From: Actinomadura luzonensis
GTDB taxonomy: Bacteria > Actinomycetota > Actinomycetes > Streptosporangiales > Streptosporangiaceae
NCBI RefSeq assembly: GCF_022664455.2
Contig: NZ_JAKRKC020000001.1
Location: forward strand, 2,795,001-2,859,000
Direction of reading: 5' to 3'
DNA: 64,000 nt
A program made the translations under genes and the position numbers. Of this stretch, positions 1 to 7,243 are shown in pieces. The notes under the pieces are model-generated. The model saw nothing but the letters and a program-made list of their open reading frames with translations. It was not told the DNA's origin and searched no databases. Position 1 is the stretch's first letter, and every line of letters begins with the position of its first letter.

Positions 1-293
1 CCGAGCAGGCTGCCGCCGACGAAGGCGCCGGCCAGGACGGCCCAGCGCCGGGTCGCCGAGAGGTTCGCGGGCGGCAGGACCGCGAGGGCGGCCGTGGTGG
101 CGAGCAGGCCGAGCACGACGCCCTTGGCGGTGCCGTCGGCGAACGGGATCCACGCGTTCCAGGGGTAGTTGCGGACCGTGGCGGCGGTCCAGGCGCCTAC
201 CGCGCCCCAGGCCAGGGCGCCGGCCGCGACCCCCGCGCACAGCAGGTCCCAGATGCGGCGGTCGCGGTCGAGCGCGGGAGGTCGGGGGGCCAT
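1..293 (-). CDS. Membrane protein, 3' end cut by window edge
   Basis: Partial: the ATG is the complement of 291-293 and the frame is open to base 1, giving 97 residues. After a basic Pro/Arg/Asp N-terminus come three hydrophobic stretches, roughly residues 18-36, 60-78 and 86-97, so this is the start of a polytopic inner-membrane protein. Third codon positions are almost all G/C, which supports coding. It diverges from the molybdate regulator and shares a 136-bp intergenic region with it. I do not recognise the family, and function is unknown. Confidence 0.7.
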   Translation of the reverse strand, partial: MAPRPPALDRDRRIWDLLCAGVAAGALAWGAVGAWTAATVRNYPWNAWIPFADGTAKGVVLGLLATTAALAVLPPANLSATRRWAVLAGAFVGGSLL

Positions 294-429
294 CGGATCA
301 CTATGGCGGGCGGGAGGCCGATGGGCAATCGCGGGCGGATGCGAGCGGAGACGGGCGGAACGGTACGTGGTTGCGAGAGGAGAGGGGCGGTCAGGGTGGT
401 AAATGCGGGCGGTATGGTGCACGCTTGTG

Positions 430-840
430 ATGATGTTCCGGATCAGCGAGGCCGCCGCGCTGCTCGGCGTGAGCGCCGACACCGTCCGCCGCTGGGTGGA
501 CGCCGGCCGGCTGCGGGCCGAGCGGGACGAGCACGGCCACCGCCGCGTCAACGGCCCCGACCTGGCCGCCTTCGCCCGCGCCCAGGTGGAGGCCCCCGGC
601 GGCGGGGGCAGGTCGTCGGCGCGCAACCGTTTCCGCGGCATCGTGACCGAGGTGCTGAGGGACGCGGTGATGGCGCAGGTCGAGATCGCCGCGGGCCCGT
701 TCCGCGTGGTGTCGCTGATGAGCCGCCAGGCGGCCGACGAGCTGGGGCTGGAGGCGGGAGTGGTGGCGGACGCGGTGATCAAGTCCACCAACGTCGTCGT
801 GGAGATCCCCGGCCACGAGCGCGTGGCCGGCGGCCAGTGA
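430..840 (+). CDS. HTH-TOBE molybdate-responsive regulator
   Basis: A small two-domain protein of about 136 aa. Residues 2-50 form a MerR/excisionase-type winged helix with the motif ISEAAALLGVSADTVRRWVD. Residues 65-130 form a TOBE/Mop-type domain that in this family binds molybdate or tungstate. It lies 13 bp upstream of modA, so a role in sensing molybdate and controlling modABC is likely by context. The in-frame run GTG-ATG-ATG at 427-435 makes the start uncertain; 430 is chosen because homology begins at MMFRISEAA. No Shine-Dalgarno is obvious, so a leaderless or weakly led mRNA is possible. Confidence 0.82.
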   Translation: MMFRISEAAALLGVSADTVRRWVDAGRLRAERDEHGHRRVNGPDLAAFARAQVEAPGGGGRSSARNRFRGIVTEVLRDAVMAQVEIAAGPFRVVSLMSRQAADELGLEAGVVADAVIKSTNVVVEIPGHERVAGGQ

Positions 841-853
841 GGAGCCTGCCTTG

Positions 854-1645
854 GTGACCGGACGACTCTCCCGGCGGGCAGCCGCGTTCGCCGCCGTGCT
901 CCTGCTGGGCACGGCGGGGTGCGGCGCCGGCCCGACGGCCGCCACCCACGCGCCGGCGGACGGCGGCGGAGGGGGCGGGAAGGTGACGGTGTTCGCGGCG
1001 GCGTCGCTGACCGAGACGTTCACCGCGCTCGGCAGGACCTTCGAGGCCGCCCACCCGGGCACGAAGGTGACGTTCAACTTCGGCTCCAGCGCGACCCTGG
1101 CCCAGCAGATCACGCAGGGCGCGCCGGCGGACGTGTTCGCCGCCGCCAGCCCCGCCACCATGAAGACGGTGACCGACGCCTCCCTGGCCGCCACGCCGGC
1201 GACGTTCGCGCGCAACAAGCTGCAGATCGCCGTCCCGGCGGACAACCCGGCGAAGGTGGACGAGCTGAAGGACCTCGCCGACCCCCGGGTGAAGGTGGCC
1301 CTGTGCGCCGAGCAGGTGCCGTGCGGGGCGGCGGCCGTCAAGGCGCTCGACGCCGCCGGGTTGAAGGTCACGCCGGTCACCCTGGAGCAGGACGTCAAGG
1401 CCACGCTGACCAAGGTCGAGCTGGGCGAGGTGGACGCGGCGCTGGTGTACCGGACGGACGTGATCGCGGCCGCGGGCAAGGTGCGCGGCATCGCGTTCCC
1501 CGAGGCCGACCAGGCGGTCAACGACTACCCGATCGCGGTGCTGACGAAGGCGCCCGCCGGCGACCTGGCCAGGCGGTTCGTGGCCCTCGTACGGTCGTGG
1601 CAGGGCGCGGACGTGCTGGCCGAGGCCGGTTTCGAGGCCCCTTGA
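854..1645 (+). CDS. modA: Molybdate ABC transporter substrate-binding lipoprotein ModA
   Basis: Binds molybdate outside the membrane and delivers it to ModBC. The N-terminus has Arg residues, a hydrophobic core and a lipobox (GTAGC), so the mature protein is a lipoprotein anchored at its Cys. The mature domain opens with VTVFAAASLTETF and carries the serine-rich oxyanion-binding loops typical of ModA (FNFGSSATLAQQI). About 263 aa, normal for the family. GTG 854 is chosen because GGAG (841-844) sits 9 nt upstream; TTG 851 is the alternative. It is the first transporter gene of the mod operon, and its stop overlaps the modB start. Confidence 0.93.
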   Translation: MTGRLSRRAAAFAAVLLLGTAGCGAGPTAATHAPADGGGGGGKVTVFAAASLTETFTALGRTFEAAHPGTKVTFNFGSSATLAQQITQGAPADVFAAASPATMKTVTDASLAATPATFARNKLQIAVPADNPAKVDELKDLADPRVKVALCAEQVPCGAAAVKALDAAGLKVTPVTLEQDVKATLTKVELGEVDAALVYRTDVIAAAGKVRGIAFPEADQAVNDYPIAVLTKAPAGDLARRFVALVRSWQGADVLAEAGFEAP

Positions 1646-2451
1646 CCGCGCTGCGAAGACGCCGGGGCGTCGCCGGCCGGCTGCCGTGGATGCTGGTCGT
1701 GCCGGCGCTGGCCGGGCTGGCGTTCCTGGTGCTGCCGCTCGCCGGGCTGCTGGTCCGCGCCCCCTGGGCCACGCTGCCGCGGCGGCTGGCCGAGCCGCAC
1801 GTGCTGGAGGCGCTGCGGCTGTCGCTGGTCACCGCCACGGTCGCGACCGCGGCGTGCCTGCTGCTCGGCGTGCCGCTGGCCTGGCTGCTGGCCCGTACCG
1901 ACTTTCCCGGCCGCCGCGTGGTCCGGGCCCTGGTCACCGTGCCGCTGGTGCTGCCGCCGGTCGTCGGCGGCGTCGCGCTGCTGCTGGTGCTGGGCCGGCG
2001 CGGGCTGCTCGGGCAGTGGCTGGAGTCGAGCTTCGGGGTCACGCTGCCGTTCACCACGGCGGGGGTGGTGGTGGCCGAGGCGTTCGTGGCGATGCCGTTC
2101 CTCGTCATCAGCGTCGAGGGCGCGCTGCGCGCCGCCGACCAGCGCTACGAGGAGGCCGCCGCCACGCTGGGCGCCTCGCGGTGGACGGTGTTCCGCCGGG
2201 TCACGCTGCCGCTCATCATGCCGGGGGTGGTGGCGGGCGCGGTGTTGTGCTGGGCGCGGGCGCTCGGCGAGTTCGGCGCGACGATCACGTTCGCGGGCAA
2301 CTTCCCCGGCACCACGCGGACCATGCCGCTCGCGGTCTACCTGGCGCTGGAGACCGAGCCGGAGGCGGCGATCGTGCTCAGCCTGGTGCTGCTGGCCGTG
2401 TCGGTGGTCATCCTGGCCAGCCTGCGCGAGAGGTGGGTGAGCGCGCCATGA
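1642..2451 (+). CDS. modB: Molybdate ABC transporter permease ModB
   Basis: Membrane-spanning subunit of the molybdate importer, about 269 aa with five to six hydrophobic helices. The cytoplasmic EAA loop that docks to ModC is visible (EEAAATLGASRWTVFRRVTL), followed by ALGEFGATITFAGN, a strong ModB/CysT-type signature. TTG 1642 is taken as the start because it overlaps the modA stop (TTGA), implying translational coupling. The stop overlaps the modC ATG by 4 bp. Confidence 0.92.
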   Translation: MTALRRRRGVAGRLPWMLVVPALAGLAFLVLPLAGLLVRAPWATLPRRLAEPHVLEALRLSLVTATVATAACLLLGVPLAWLLARTDFPGRRVVRALVTVPLVLPPVVGGVALLLVLGRRGLLGQWLESSFGVTLPFTTAGVVVAEAFVAMPFLVISVEGALRAADQRYEEAAATLGASRWTVFRRVTLPLIMPGVVAGAVLCWARALGEFGATITFAGNFPGTTRTMPLAVYLALETEPEAAIVLSLVLLAVSVVILASLRERWVSAP

Positions 2452-3479
2452 CGTTGCGGGCCCGGCTGGTGGTGGAGCGGGCCGCGTTCACGCTGGACAT
2501 CGAGGTGGCGGCCGAGCGGGGAGAGGTCGTCGCGCTGCTCGGCCCGAACGGCGCGGGCAAGACCACCGCCCTCCGCGCGCTGGCCGGGCTGACGCCGATG
2601 ACCGGCGGGCACATCACGCTCGACGGCAGCACCGTGCACGCCCTGCCGGCCGACCGGCGGCCGATCGGCATGGTGTTCCAGGACTACCTGCTGTTCCCGC
2701 ACCTGTCAGCCCTGGACAACGTCGCCTTCGGGCCGCGCTGCCAGGGCCTGTCCAAGGCGGAGGCGCGCGCGATCGCCGCCGGGCTGCTGGAGCGGGTCGG
2801 GCTGGCCGAGCACGCCGCCGTCCGGCCGCGGCGGTTGTCCGGCGGGCAGGCGCAGCGGGTGGCGCTGGCCCGTGCGCTCGCCGTCCGGCCGCGGCTGCTC
2901 CTGCTGGACGAGCCGCTGGCGGCGCTGGACGCGCACACCCGGCTGGAGATCCGCTCCCGGCTCCGCCGCCACCTGACGGACTTCGACGGCGCCACCGTCC
3001 TGGTCACCCACGACCCGCTGGACGCCATGGTGCTGGCCGACCGGCTGATCGTCATCGAGCGCGGCGCGGTCGTCCAGCAGGGCGCCCCGGCCGAGGTGGC
3101 GCGCCGGCCGCGCACCGACTACGTGGCCCGGCTGGTGGGGCTGAACCTGTACCGGGGCGTGGCGGACGGGGCCCGGGTGCGGGTCGGCGAGCTGCTGTTC
3201 AGCACGGCTGAGCAGCTCGCCGGGCCGGCGTTCGTGGCGTTCCCGCCGGCGGCCGTCGCGCTCTACCGCTCCCGGCCGGACGGCAGCCCGCGCAACCTGT
3301 GGCAGGGCCGCATCGAGGGCATCGAACGGCACGGCGACAACGTCCGCGTCCACCTGGACGGGCTGGTCGCCGCCTTCGCCGACATCACGCCCGCCGCCGT
3401 CGCCGAGCTGGACCTGAGCCCGGGGCAGCAGGTGTGGGCGTCGGTGAAGGCGACCGAGACGCACGCCTACCCGGCCTGA
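2448..3479 (+). CDS. modC: Molybdate ABC transporter ATP-binding protein ModC
   Basis: ATPase of the molybdate importer, 343 aa. Visible are Walker A (GPNGAGKTTALRAL, about residues 31-44), a Q-loop (MVFQDYLLFPHLS), the signature LSGGQAQRVALARAL, Walker B (LLLLDEPLAALDAH) and the H-loop (VTHDP). A C-terminal TOBE-like domain (about 230-340) matches the regulatory molybdate-binding domain of ModC. ATG 2448 overlaps the modB stop. No regulator or enzyme gene follows; the next gene is on the other strand. Confidence 0.94.
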   Translation: MTLRARLVVERAAFTLDIEVAAERGEVVALLGPNGAGKTTALRALAGLTPMTGGHITLDGSTVHALPADRRPIGMVFQDYLLFPHLSALDNVAFGPRCQGLSKAEARAIAAGLLERVGLAEHAAVRPRRLSGGQAQRVALARALAVRPRLLLLDEPLAALDAHTRLEIRSRLRRHLTDFDGATVLVTHDPLDAMVLADRLIVIERGAVVQQGAPAEVARRPRTDYVARLVGLNLYRGVADGARVRVGELLFSTAEQLAGPAFVAFPPAAVALYRSRPDGSPRNLWQGRIEGIERHGDNVRVHLDGLVAAFADITPAAVAELDLSPGQQVWASVKATETHAYPA

Positions 3480-3492
3480 GCGCGGCGCCGGC

Positions 3493-3894
3493 TCAGAACG
3501 CGGGGTCGCCCGGCGGCGCGGGGTGCGGGATGTCGGGGAGCTTGGGCCGGGAGTGACCGTTCGCGGGGACGTAGAGGTGCCCGTCCTCGCTGAGGGACCA
3601 GCCGAGCAGCTTCAGCAGCCGGCCCACCACGGGCCTGATCGCGTCGAGCACGAGCTTGCGCGGCGCGGGCAGCCCCGCGGCCGTCGAGGTGATCTTGCGC
3701 AGGCCGGTCACGTCGATGAAGGTGAGCGCGCCCAGGTGGAGGTGCACGTCACCGTCGCCCTGGCGGACGGCCCACGCCAGCGCGCGGGCCAGCAGGTCAT
3801 GGCTGTCCCGGTCGATCTCGCCGCTCACGCGCAGCCCGAACGGGTGCACGACCGGCGAGATCCGGGCGTTGCCATCGAAGGTGAAGGACGTCAT
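3493..3894 (-). CDS. STAS-domain anti-sigma factor antagonist
   Basis: About 133 aa, mostly one STAS domain (residues 12-105), the fold of SpoIIAA/RsbV anti-anti-sigma factors that release sigma factors by binding an RsbW-type kinase. GGAGG lies 4 nt before ATG 3894. Where the family normally has Asp-Ser-Ser/Thr-Gly, this protein reads D61-V62-T63-G64, so the usual phospho-serine is absent, although Thr63 could substitute. The C-terminus is Pro/Gly-rich and probably disordered. It diverges from an RsbW-like kinase 335 bp away, a likely partner by context. Confidence 0.85.
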   Translation of the reverse strand: MTSFTFDGNARISPVVHPFGLRVSGEIDRDSHDLLARALAWAVRQGDGDVHLHLGALTFIDVTGLRKITSTAAGLPAPRKLVLDAIRPVVGRLLKLLGWSLSEDGHLYVPANGHSRPKLPDIPHPAPPGDPAF

Positions 3895-4150
3895 CACGCC
3901 TCCGGCGGATCCAGGACCTGATCCGGGCGCGGCTGAGCACCCCGTGCCGGGGCGTGAGCGCAGCGGCCGGCGCGCGCGGACGCGCGCGGGCGGCACCGGC
4001 GCCACCGGACACCGGTGATCGGCCGTGTGCTCGCAGTCGCGCCCGGCTCAGCTCGCTTACGAGGTCACGCGTCGCTACTGCCCGCGACGGAGCGTTCCAT
4101 GCCTGTCACCCCCGCACGCTGGGCTTCCCCGGCGAACCGGACGGCGGTGA

Positions 4151-4175
4151 GTTTAACGATCGCAAGCCCGGTAAC
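4151..4175 (+). promoter_or_regulatory. Candidate SigB/SigH-type promoter; notes on the 3895-4229 gap
   Basis: The divergent region 3895-4229 (335 bp) holds no gene I can support. It carries GTTT at 4151-4154, then 15 nt, then GGTAAC at 4170-4175, resembling the stress-sigma pattern GTTT-N14-16-GGGTAT ahead of a kinase of that same regulatory class. It also holds a perfect dyad at 4003-4017 (CACCGG-ACA-CCGGTG) within an ACCGG-rich stretch, and a GCGCGCG run near 3970-3988. Motif matching by eye only. Confidence 0.35.
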
Positions 4176-4229
4176 CCGTTAGACGCCCGGCTTTTCCACT
4201 CAATGACCCCTGACCCCGGGTGTGACGAC

Positions 4230-4673
4230 ATGACTGCTGAGTACGAGCTGCGCCGCCCGGGCGGCGCCGACCTCGGGTACGTGCGCCGGCTGGTGCGCGC
4301 GCACGCCGAGCACAGCGGGCTGGCGCCCGAACGGGTGGAGGACCTCGTCCTGGCGGCCAACGAGGCGGCCACCAACGTGCTGGACCACGGCGGCGGGCAC
4401 GGCAGGATCGCGGTGCGCGAGCACGACGGCGACCTGGTCGTGGAGATCACCGACGCCGGCGGCCGGCTGCGCGAGGAGCACCTCGCCGCCGCCGACGGCT
4501 CCGGCCTGTGGGTGGTGCGCAACCTGTGCGACGAGGTCAGCGTGGCGCGCAACGGGGCGGGGTCGTCGCTGCGGCTGCGCATGGCCAAGGTGCGCGAGCC
4601 CGCCGGGCCCCGGCCTGTCGCGACGGGCTCAGGGGCGTTCGGCGGCGGCGTCGCTCGGGCGCGGACGTCCTGA
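4230..4673 (+). CDS. RsbW-like ATP-binding anti-sigma kinase
   Basis: HATPase_c (GHKL) fold, about 147 aa. The N-box is in VLAANEAATNVLDHG, the G1-type segment in VEITDAGGRL, and the glycine-rich lid in GSGLWVVRNLCDEV. Such actinobacterial proteins bind and sometimes phosphorylate STAS partners. ATG 4230 is preferred because the conserved fold begins soon after; ATG 4203 is an in-frame alternative. The tail after residue 130 is low-complexity and overlaps the 3' end of the opposing paralogue by 45 bp. Confidence 0.84.
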   Translation: MTAEYELRRPGGADLGYVRRLVRAHAEHSGLAPERVEDLVLAANEAATNVLDHGGGHGRIAVREHDGDLVVEITDAGGRLREEHLAAADGSGLWVVRNLCDEVSVARNGAGSSLRLRMAKVREPAGPRPVATGSGAFGGGVARARTS

Positions 4674-5204
4674 GCCGTCCTCGGGCGGCTCGCCCTCGCC
4701 CCGGCCGTCAGGGGACAGCGGCGTGGCGCGGTGGCACCGCAACCGGATGACCCGCCGCGGCCCCGGCCACTCGCGCGGCGGCACGTCCGCCGACGAGCGC
4801 TCGCCCGGCGGCTCCGCCACGGACCGGTAGGCCATGAACAGCTCCAGCCGGGAATGCCCCTCCGGATGGTCCAGCCGCACCTCGTCGCACACCTGGCGGA
4901 TCACCCAGAGCCCCATCCCGCGGGTGGGCGGCCACGGCGGCGGGCGGTCCAGGTCGGCGGGGCGCAGCCGGCCGGCCGGGTCGACGATCTGCACCCGCAC
5001 GCCCCGCGCCTCCCGCCACAGGTGGATGGCGCCGGTGCCGGCCCCGTGCTCCAGGACGTTGGTGACCGCCTCGTTGACCGCGAGGACGAGGTTCTGCAGC
5101 CGGTCGCCCGCCAGCCCCGCCTCGGCCGCGAAGGCGTGCACCGCCTGACGGATGGTGTGCAGGTCGGCGTCGATCGGCAGTGACCTGCCAATCGGCTTGT
5201 CCAT
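4629..5204 (-). CDS. RsbW-like ATP-binding anti-sigma kinase, second copy
   Basis: Second GHKL-fold protein, 191 aa, clearly paralogous to the convergent gene: LVLAVNEAVTNVLEHG, VQIVDPAGRLRP and GMGLWVIRQVCDEV line up segment by segment. GGAGG sits 5 nt before ATG 5204. Residues 140-191 are a Pro/Arg/Gly-rich extension without fold signatures, and its last codons run into the coding region of the other kinase. Probably regulates a sigma factor or STAS protein; the target is not evident. Confidence 0.84.
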   Translation of the reverse strand: MDKPIGRSLPIDADLHTIRQAVHAFAAEAGLAGDRLQNLVLAVNEAVTNVLEHGAGTGAIHLWREARGVRVQIVDPAGRLRPADLDRPPPWPPTRGMGLWVIRQVCDEVRLDHPEGHSRLELFMAYRSVAEPPGERSSADVPPREWPGPRRVIRLRCHRATPLSPDGRGEGEPPEDGSGRPRPSDAAAERP

Positions 5205-5371
5205 CACGTCCTCCGTCCTCACGCCGGCAGCCGGAGCGCTCCCAGACAGGGATACGGCTCCGGGCGCGGCGATGGTCGCCGCGGAAGCCGAAAAACCATC
5301 GAAAGCAGCTCGCATCAGCCAGTGTCCCGCTTCAGCGTGACGAACGGTTGCAGATCGCTTAACCCGGACGA

Positions 5372-5387
5372 GCCTGCTTCAGCAGGC
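5372..5387 (-). terminator. Hairpin downstream of glycosyltransferase
   Basis: Perfect 6-bp stem with a tetraloop, GCCTGC-TTCA-GCAGGC, 42 bp past the stop of the minus-strand glycosyltransferase. There is no U-tract, as is usual in high-GC actinomycetes. The rest of 5205-5429 shows no gene. Confidence 0.45.
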
Positions 5388-5429
5388 ACAGCGTTGGGGG
5401 GCGCGTCGGGCCACGCCCCCGGGCGGGCC

Positions 5430-6599
5430 TCACAGGGCCAGGAGGTGGCGGGCGGCGGTGCGGGCGCCGTCGTCGCGCATCTTCCCGGCGAGGGCCTGGG
5501 CGCGGGCCGCCACGTCCGGTTTGAGCGCGCAGTCGAGCGCGGCCGTCAGGGACCCGGCGGACGGGACGCCGGGCGGGTGCGCCGCGCCGATCCCCAGCTC
5601 CTGGACCCGTCCCGCCCAGTAGTGCTGGTCGTAGAGCTGCGGCAGCACGACCTGGGGAGCGCCGGCGCGGGCGGCCGCGGTCGTGGTGCCCGCCCCGCCG
5701 TGGTGCACGACGGCGGCCACCCGCCGGAACAGGGCCTGGTGGTTGACCTCGTCGACGGAGAGCAGCCCGGGCGGCGCGAGCTGCCCCCAGCCGCGCGCCA
5801 CGACCGCCCGCACGCCGAGCTCGCGGGCCGACCCGGCGACCGCCTCGGCGAGGCCGTCCGGCACCCGCATGCTGCCGAAGCCGTAGTAGACGGGCGGCTC
5901 GCCGGCGTCCAGGAACGCCTCCAGCTCCGCGGGCAGGGGACGCTCGTCGGGGAGGAGCCAGGCGCCGGTCTGGAAGACGGCGTCGTCGCCGGGGGACGGC
6001 CAGGGCGCGAGCGCGGGGTCGGCGGCCAGCCACGGCAGGCCGGTGAGGACGTGACCGCGCACGTCACCGGCCGGCGGCAGGCCGAGCGCGGCCCGCCCGG
6101 CGTCGAGCGCCGCGCCGAACAGCTCGTTGAAGCTCTCGGCGTCGCGTTCCCACAGCTCGCGGTTGCCGGACGCGGGCGGCCGGCCCGGCACGAGCGGCGG
6201 CGCGTGGTGCGGCGAGGGCAGGACGGCCGGGCAGTAGGCGGTGAAGACGTAGGGGATGCGCAGGGACTCGGCCACCGAGCGGGCGGCCAGTTGCAGGGCC
6301 GTGGCGGCCACGATCACGTCGCAGCCCCCGGCGGCCGGGACGAGCGTCGCGAACTGGGCGGCGACCGTCTCCTCCGCGAGTGAGCGCCGGTGCTCCCGCA
6401 CGCGGGGCGCGGCGGTGGCCGTGCTCCGCAGCTCGGGGCCGATGGCGACGACGGGGAAGCCGAGCCCCTCGATCCACGCGCGGAAGTCGGGCGGCACGCA
6501 GAGCCGGGCCTCGTGGCCGAGCTCCCGCAGCTCCGTGGCGAGCGCCACGAGCGGCTGCACATCGCCGCGCGACCCGATGGTGGACAACAACACGCGCAT
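5430..6599 (-). CDS. Macrolide-family (GT1/GT28-like) glycosyltransferase
   Basis: 389 aa GT-B protein of the MGT/vancomycin-transferase class, which moves a sugar from an NDP-sugar to a small hydrophobic acceptor. The N-domain starts MRVLLSTIGSRGDVQPLVAL. The C-domain has the donor-binding signature VVHHGGAGTTTAAARAGAPQ followed by VVLPQLYDQHYWAGRV. No biosynthetic cluster surrounds it, so detoxification of an antibiotic or tailoring of a lipid are both possible. Its Shine-Dalgarno (GGGGG) lies in the 3' arm of a leader hairpin. Confidence 0.88.
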   Translation of the reverse strand: MRVLLSTIGSRGDVQPLVALATELRELGHEARLCVPPDFRAWIEGLGFPVVAIGPELRSTATAAPRVREHRRSLAEETVAAQFATLVPAAGGCDVIVAATALQLAARSVAESLRIPYVFTAYCPAVLPSPHHAPPLVPGRPPASGNRELWERDAESFNELFGAALDAGRAALGLPPAGDVRGHVLTGLPWLAADPALAPWPSPGDDAVFQTGAWLLPDERPLPAELEAFLDAGEPPVYYGFGSMRVPDGLAEAVAGSARELGVRAVVARGWGQLAPPGLLSVDEVNHQALFRRVAAVVHHGGAGTTTAAARAGAPQVVLPQLYDQHYWAGRVQELGIGAAHPPGVPSAGSLTAALDCALKPDVAARAQALAGKMRDDGARTAARHLLAL

Positions 6600-6603
6600 G
6601 GCG

Positions 6604-6659
6604 AGACCCCCAGAGCATCCGGCTCACGACCTCCCGATTGTGCGGGAGGGCCGGGGTCT
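6604..6659 (-). promoter_or_regulatory. Leader hairpin overlapping the glycosyltransferase ribosome binding site
   Basis: Two nested stems immediately upstream of ATG 6599. The outer stem pairs 6604-6610 (AGACCCC) with 6653-6659 (GGGGTCT); the inner stem pairs 6630-6636 (CCTCCCG) with 6643-6649 (CGGGAGG). The mRNA strand that pairs in the outer stem contains the G-rich ribosome binding site and ends 4 nt before the start codon. Base pairing is directly visible; a regulatory role is inference. Confidence 0.4.
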
Positions 6660-6667
6660 TGCGGCAA

Positions 6668-6707
6668 GTCCCCCTCGCCGCTGTACGGTCAAAGCGGCGA
6701 GGGGGAC
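6668..6707 (-). terminator. Strong 15-bp stem terminator after the GlsB-like gene
   Basis: Perfect 15-bp inverted repeat, arms 6668-6682 and 6693-6707 with a 10-nt loop, 23 bp past the stop of the GlsB-like gene. The stem is almost entirely G-C. Confidence 0.75.
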
Positions 6708-6729
6708 GCGGCACGGGGTCGCGGAGGGT

Positions 6730-7002
6730 TTACGGCACGCGACGCCTGCCCCAGAGGCCGGCCGCCAGGGCCACGCCCACTCCGGCGAGCACCACCTGGA
6801 GGATCAGCTCGATCCAGTCGATGCCTTTGGTGTCGGCCACCCCGAACGCGGCGGCCACGGCGGTGCCGATCAGGGCGGCGACGATGCCGATCAGGATGGT
6901 GAGCCAGATCGGGATGTTCTGTCTTCCTGGCACGACCAGGCGTCCGAGGACGCCGATGATGAGCCCGATGACGAGGGCGGAGATGATGCCGGTGACTGCC
7001 AC
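6730..7002 (-). CDS. GlsB/YeaQ/YmgE-family small membrane protein
   Basis: 90 aa with three hydrophobic helices (about residues 2-20, 28-48, 60-82). The Gly-rich opening TGIISALVIGLIIGVLGRL and the internal GIVAALIGTAVAAAFG match the transglycosylase-associated/GlsB family, often linked to general stress but of unknown biochemistry. GTG 7002 is chosen because AGGAG lies 8 nt upstream and it gives the family length. It is monocistronic, ending at the 15-bp terminator. Confidence 0.82.
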   Translation of the reverse strand: MAVTGIISALVIGLIIGVLGRLVVPGRQNIPIWLTILIGIVAALIGTAVAAAFGVADTKGIDWIELILQVVLAGVGVALAAGLWGRRRVP

Positions 7003-7243
7003 GCTGCACGCTCCTGTCGCTCGGCGACCTGACCTGGGGGCAGGTGCAGGTCCTCGCGTCTTTACCTGACAGTGCGGTTGCTGCCCATTTGCGCAATATA
7101 GAAACAACGGCCTGATCGCGGGCCCGGCCGGGGCGACGGCCGTTTGCGCAAAGCACCGGACCCAGGCGTTCCCGCACGCTACCGTGACCACCGCGGTGAC
7201 CACCGCGGACAGGGCATGACCTGCACAAACCGTGGGAGGTGCG

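Noticed and set aside
391..1521. A long minus-strand frame antisense to the molybdate regulator and modA
   Set aside because: ModA and the HTH-TOBE protein are clear on the plus strand; the antisense has no motif or ribosome binding site.
6256..7069. Overlapping plus-strand frames over the glycosyltransferase 5' end and the GlsB-like gene
   Set aside because: Motif content and the 15-bp terminator agree with minus-strand genes; the plus-strand products are low-complexity.
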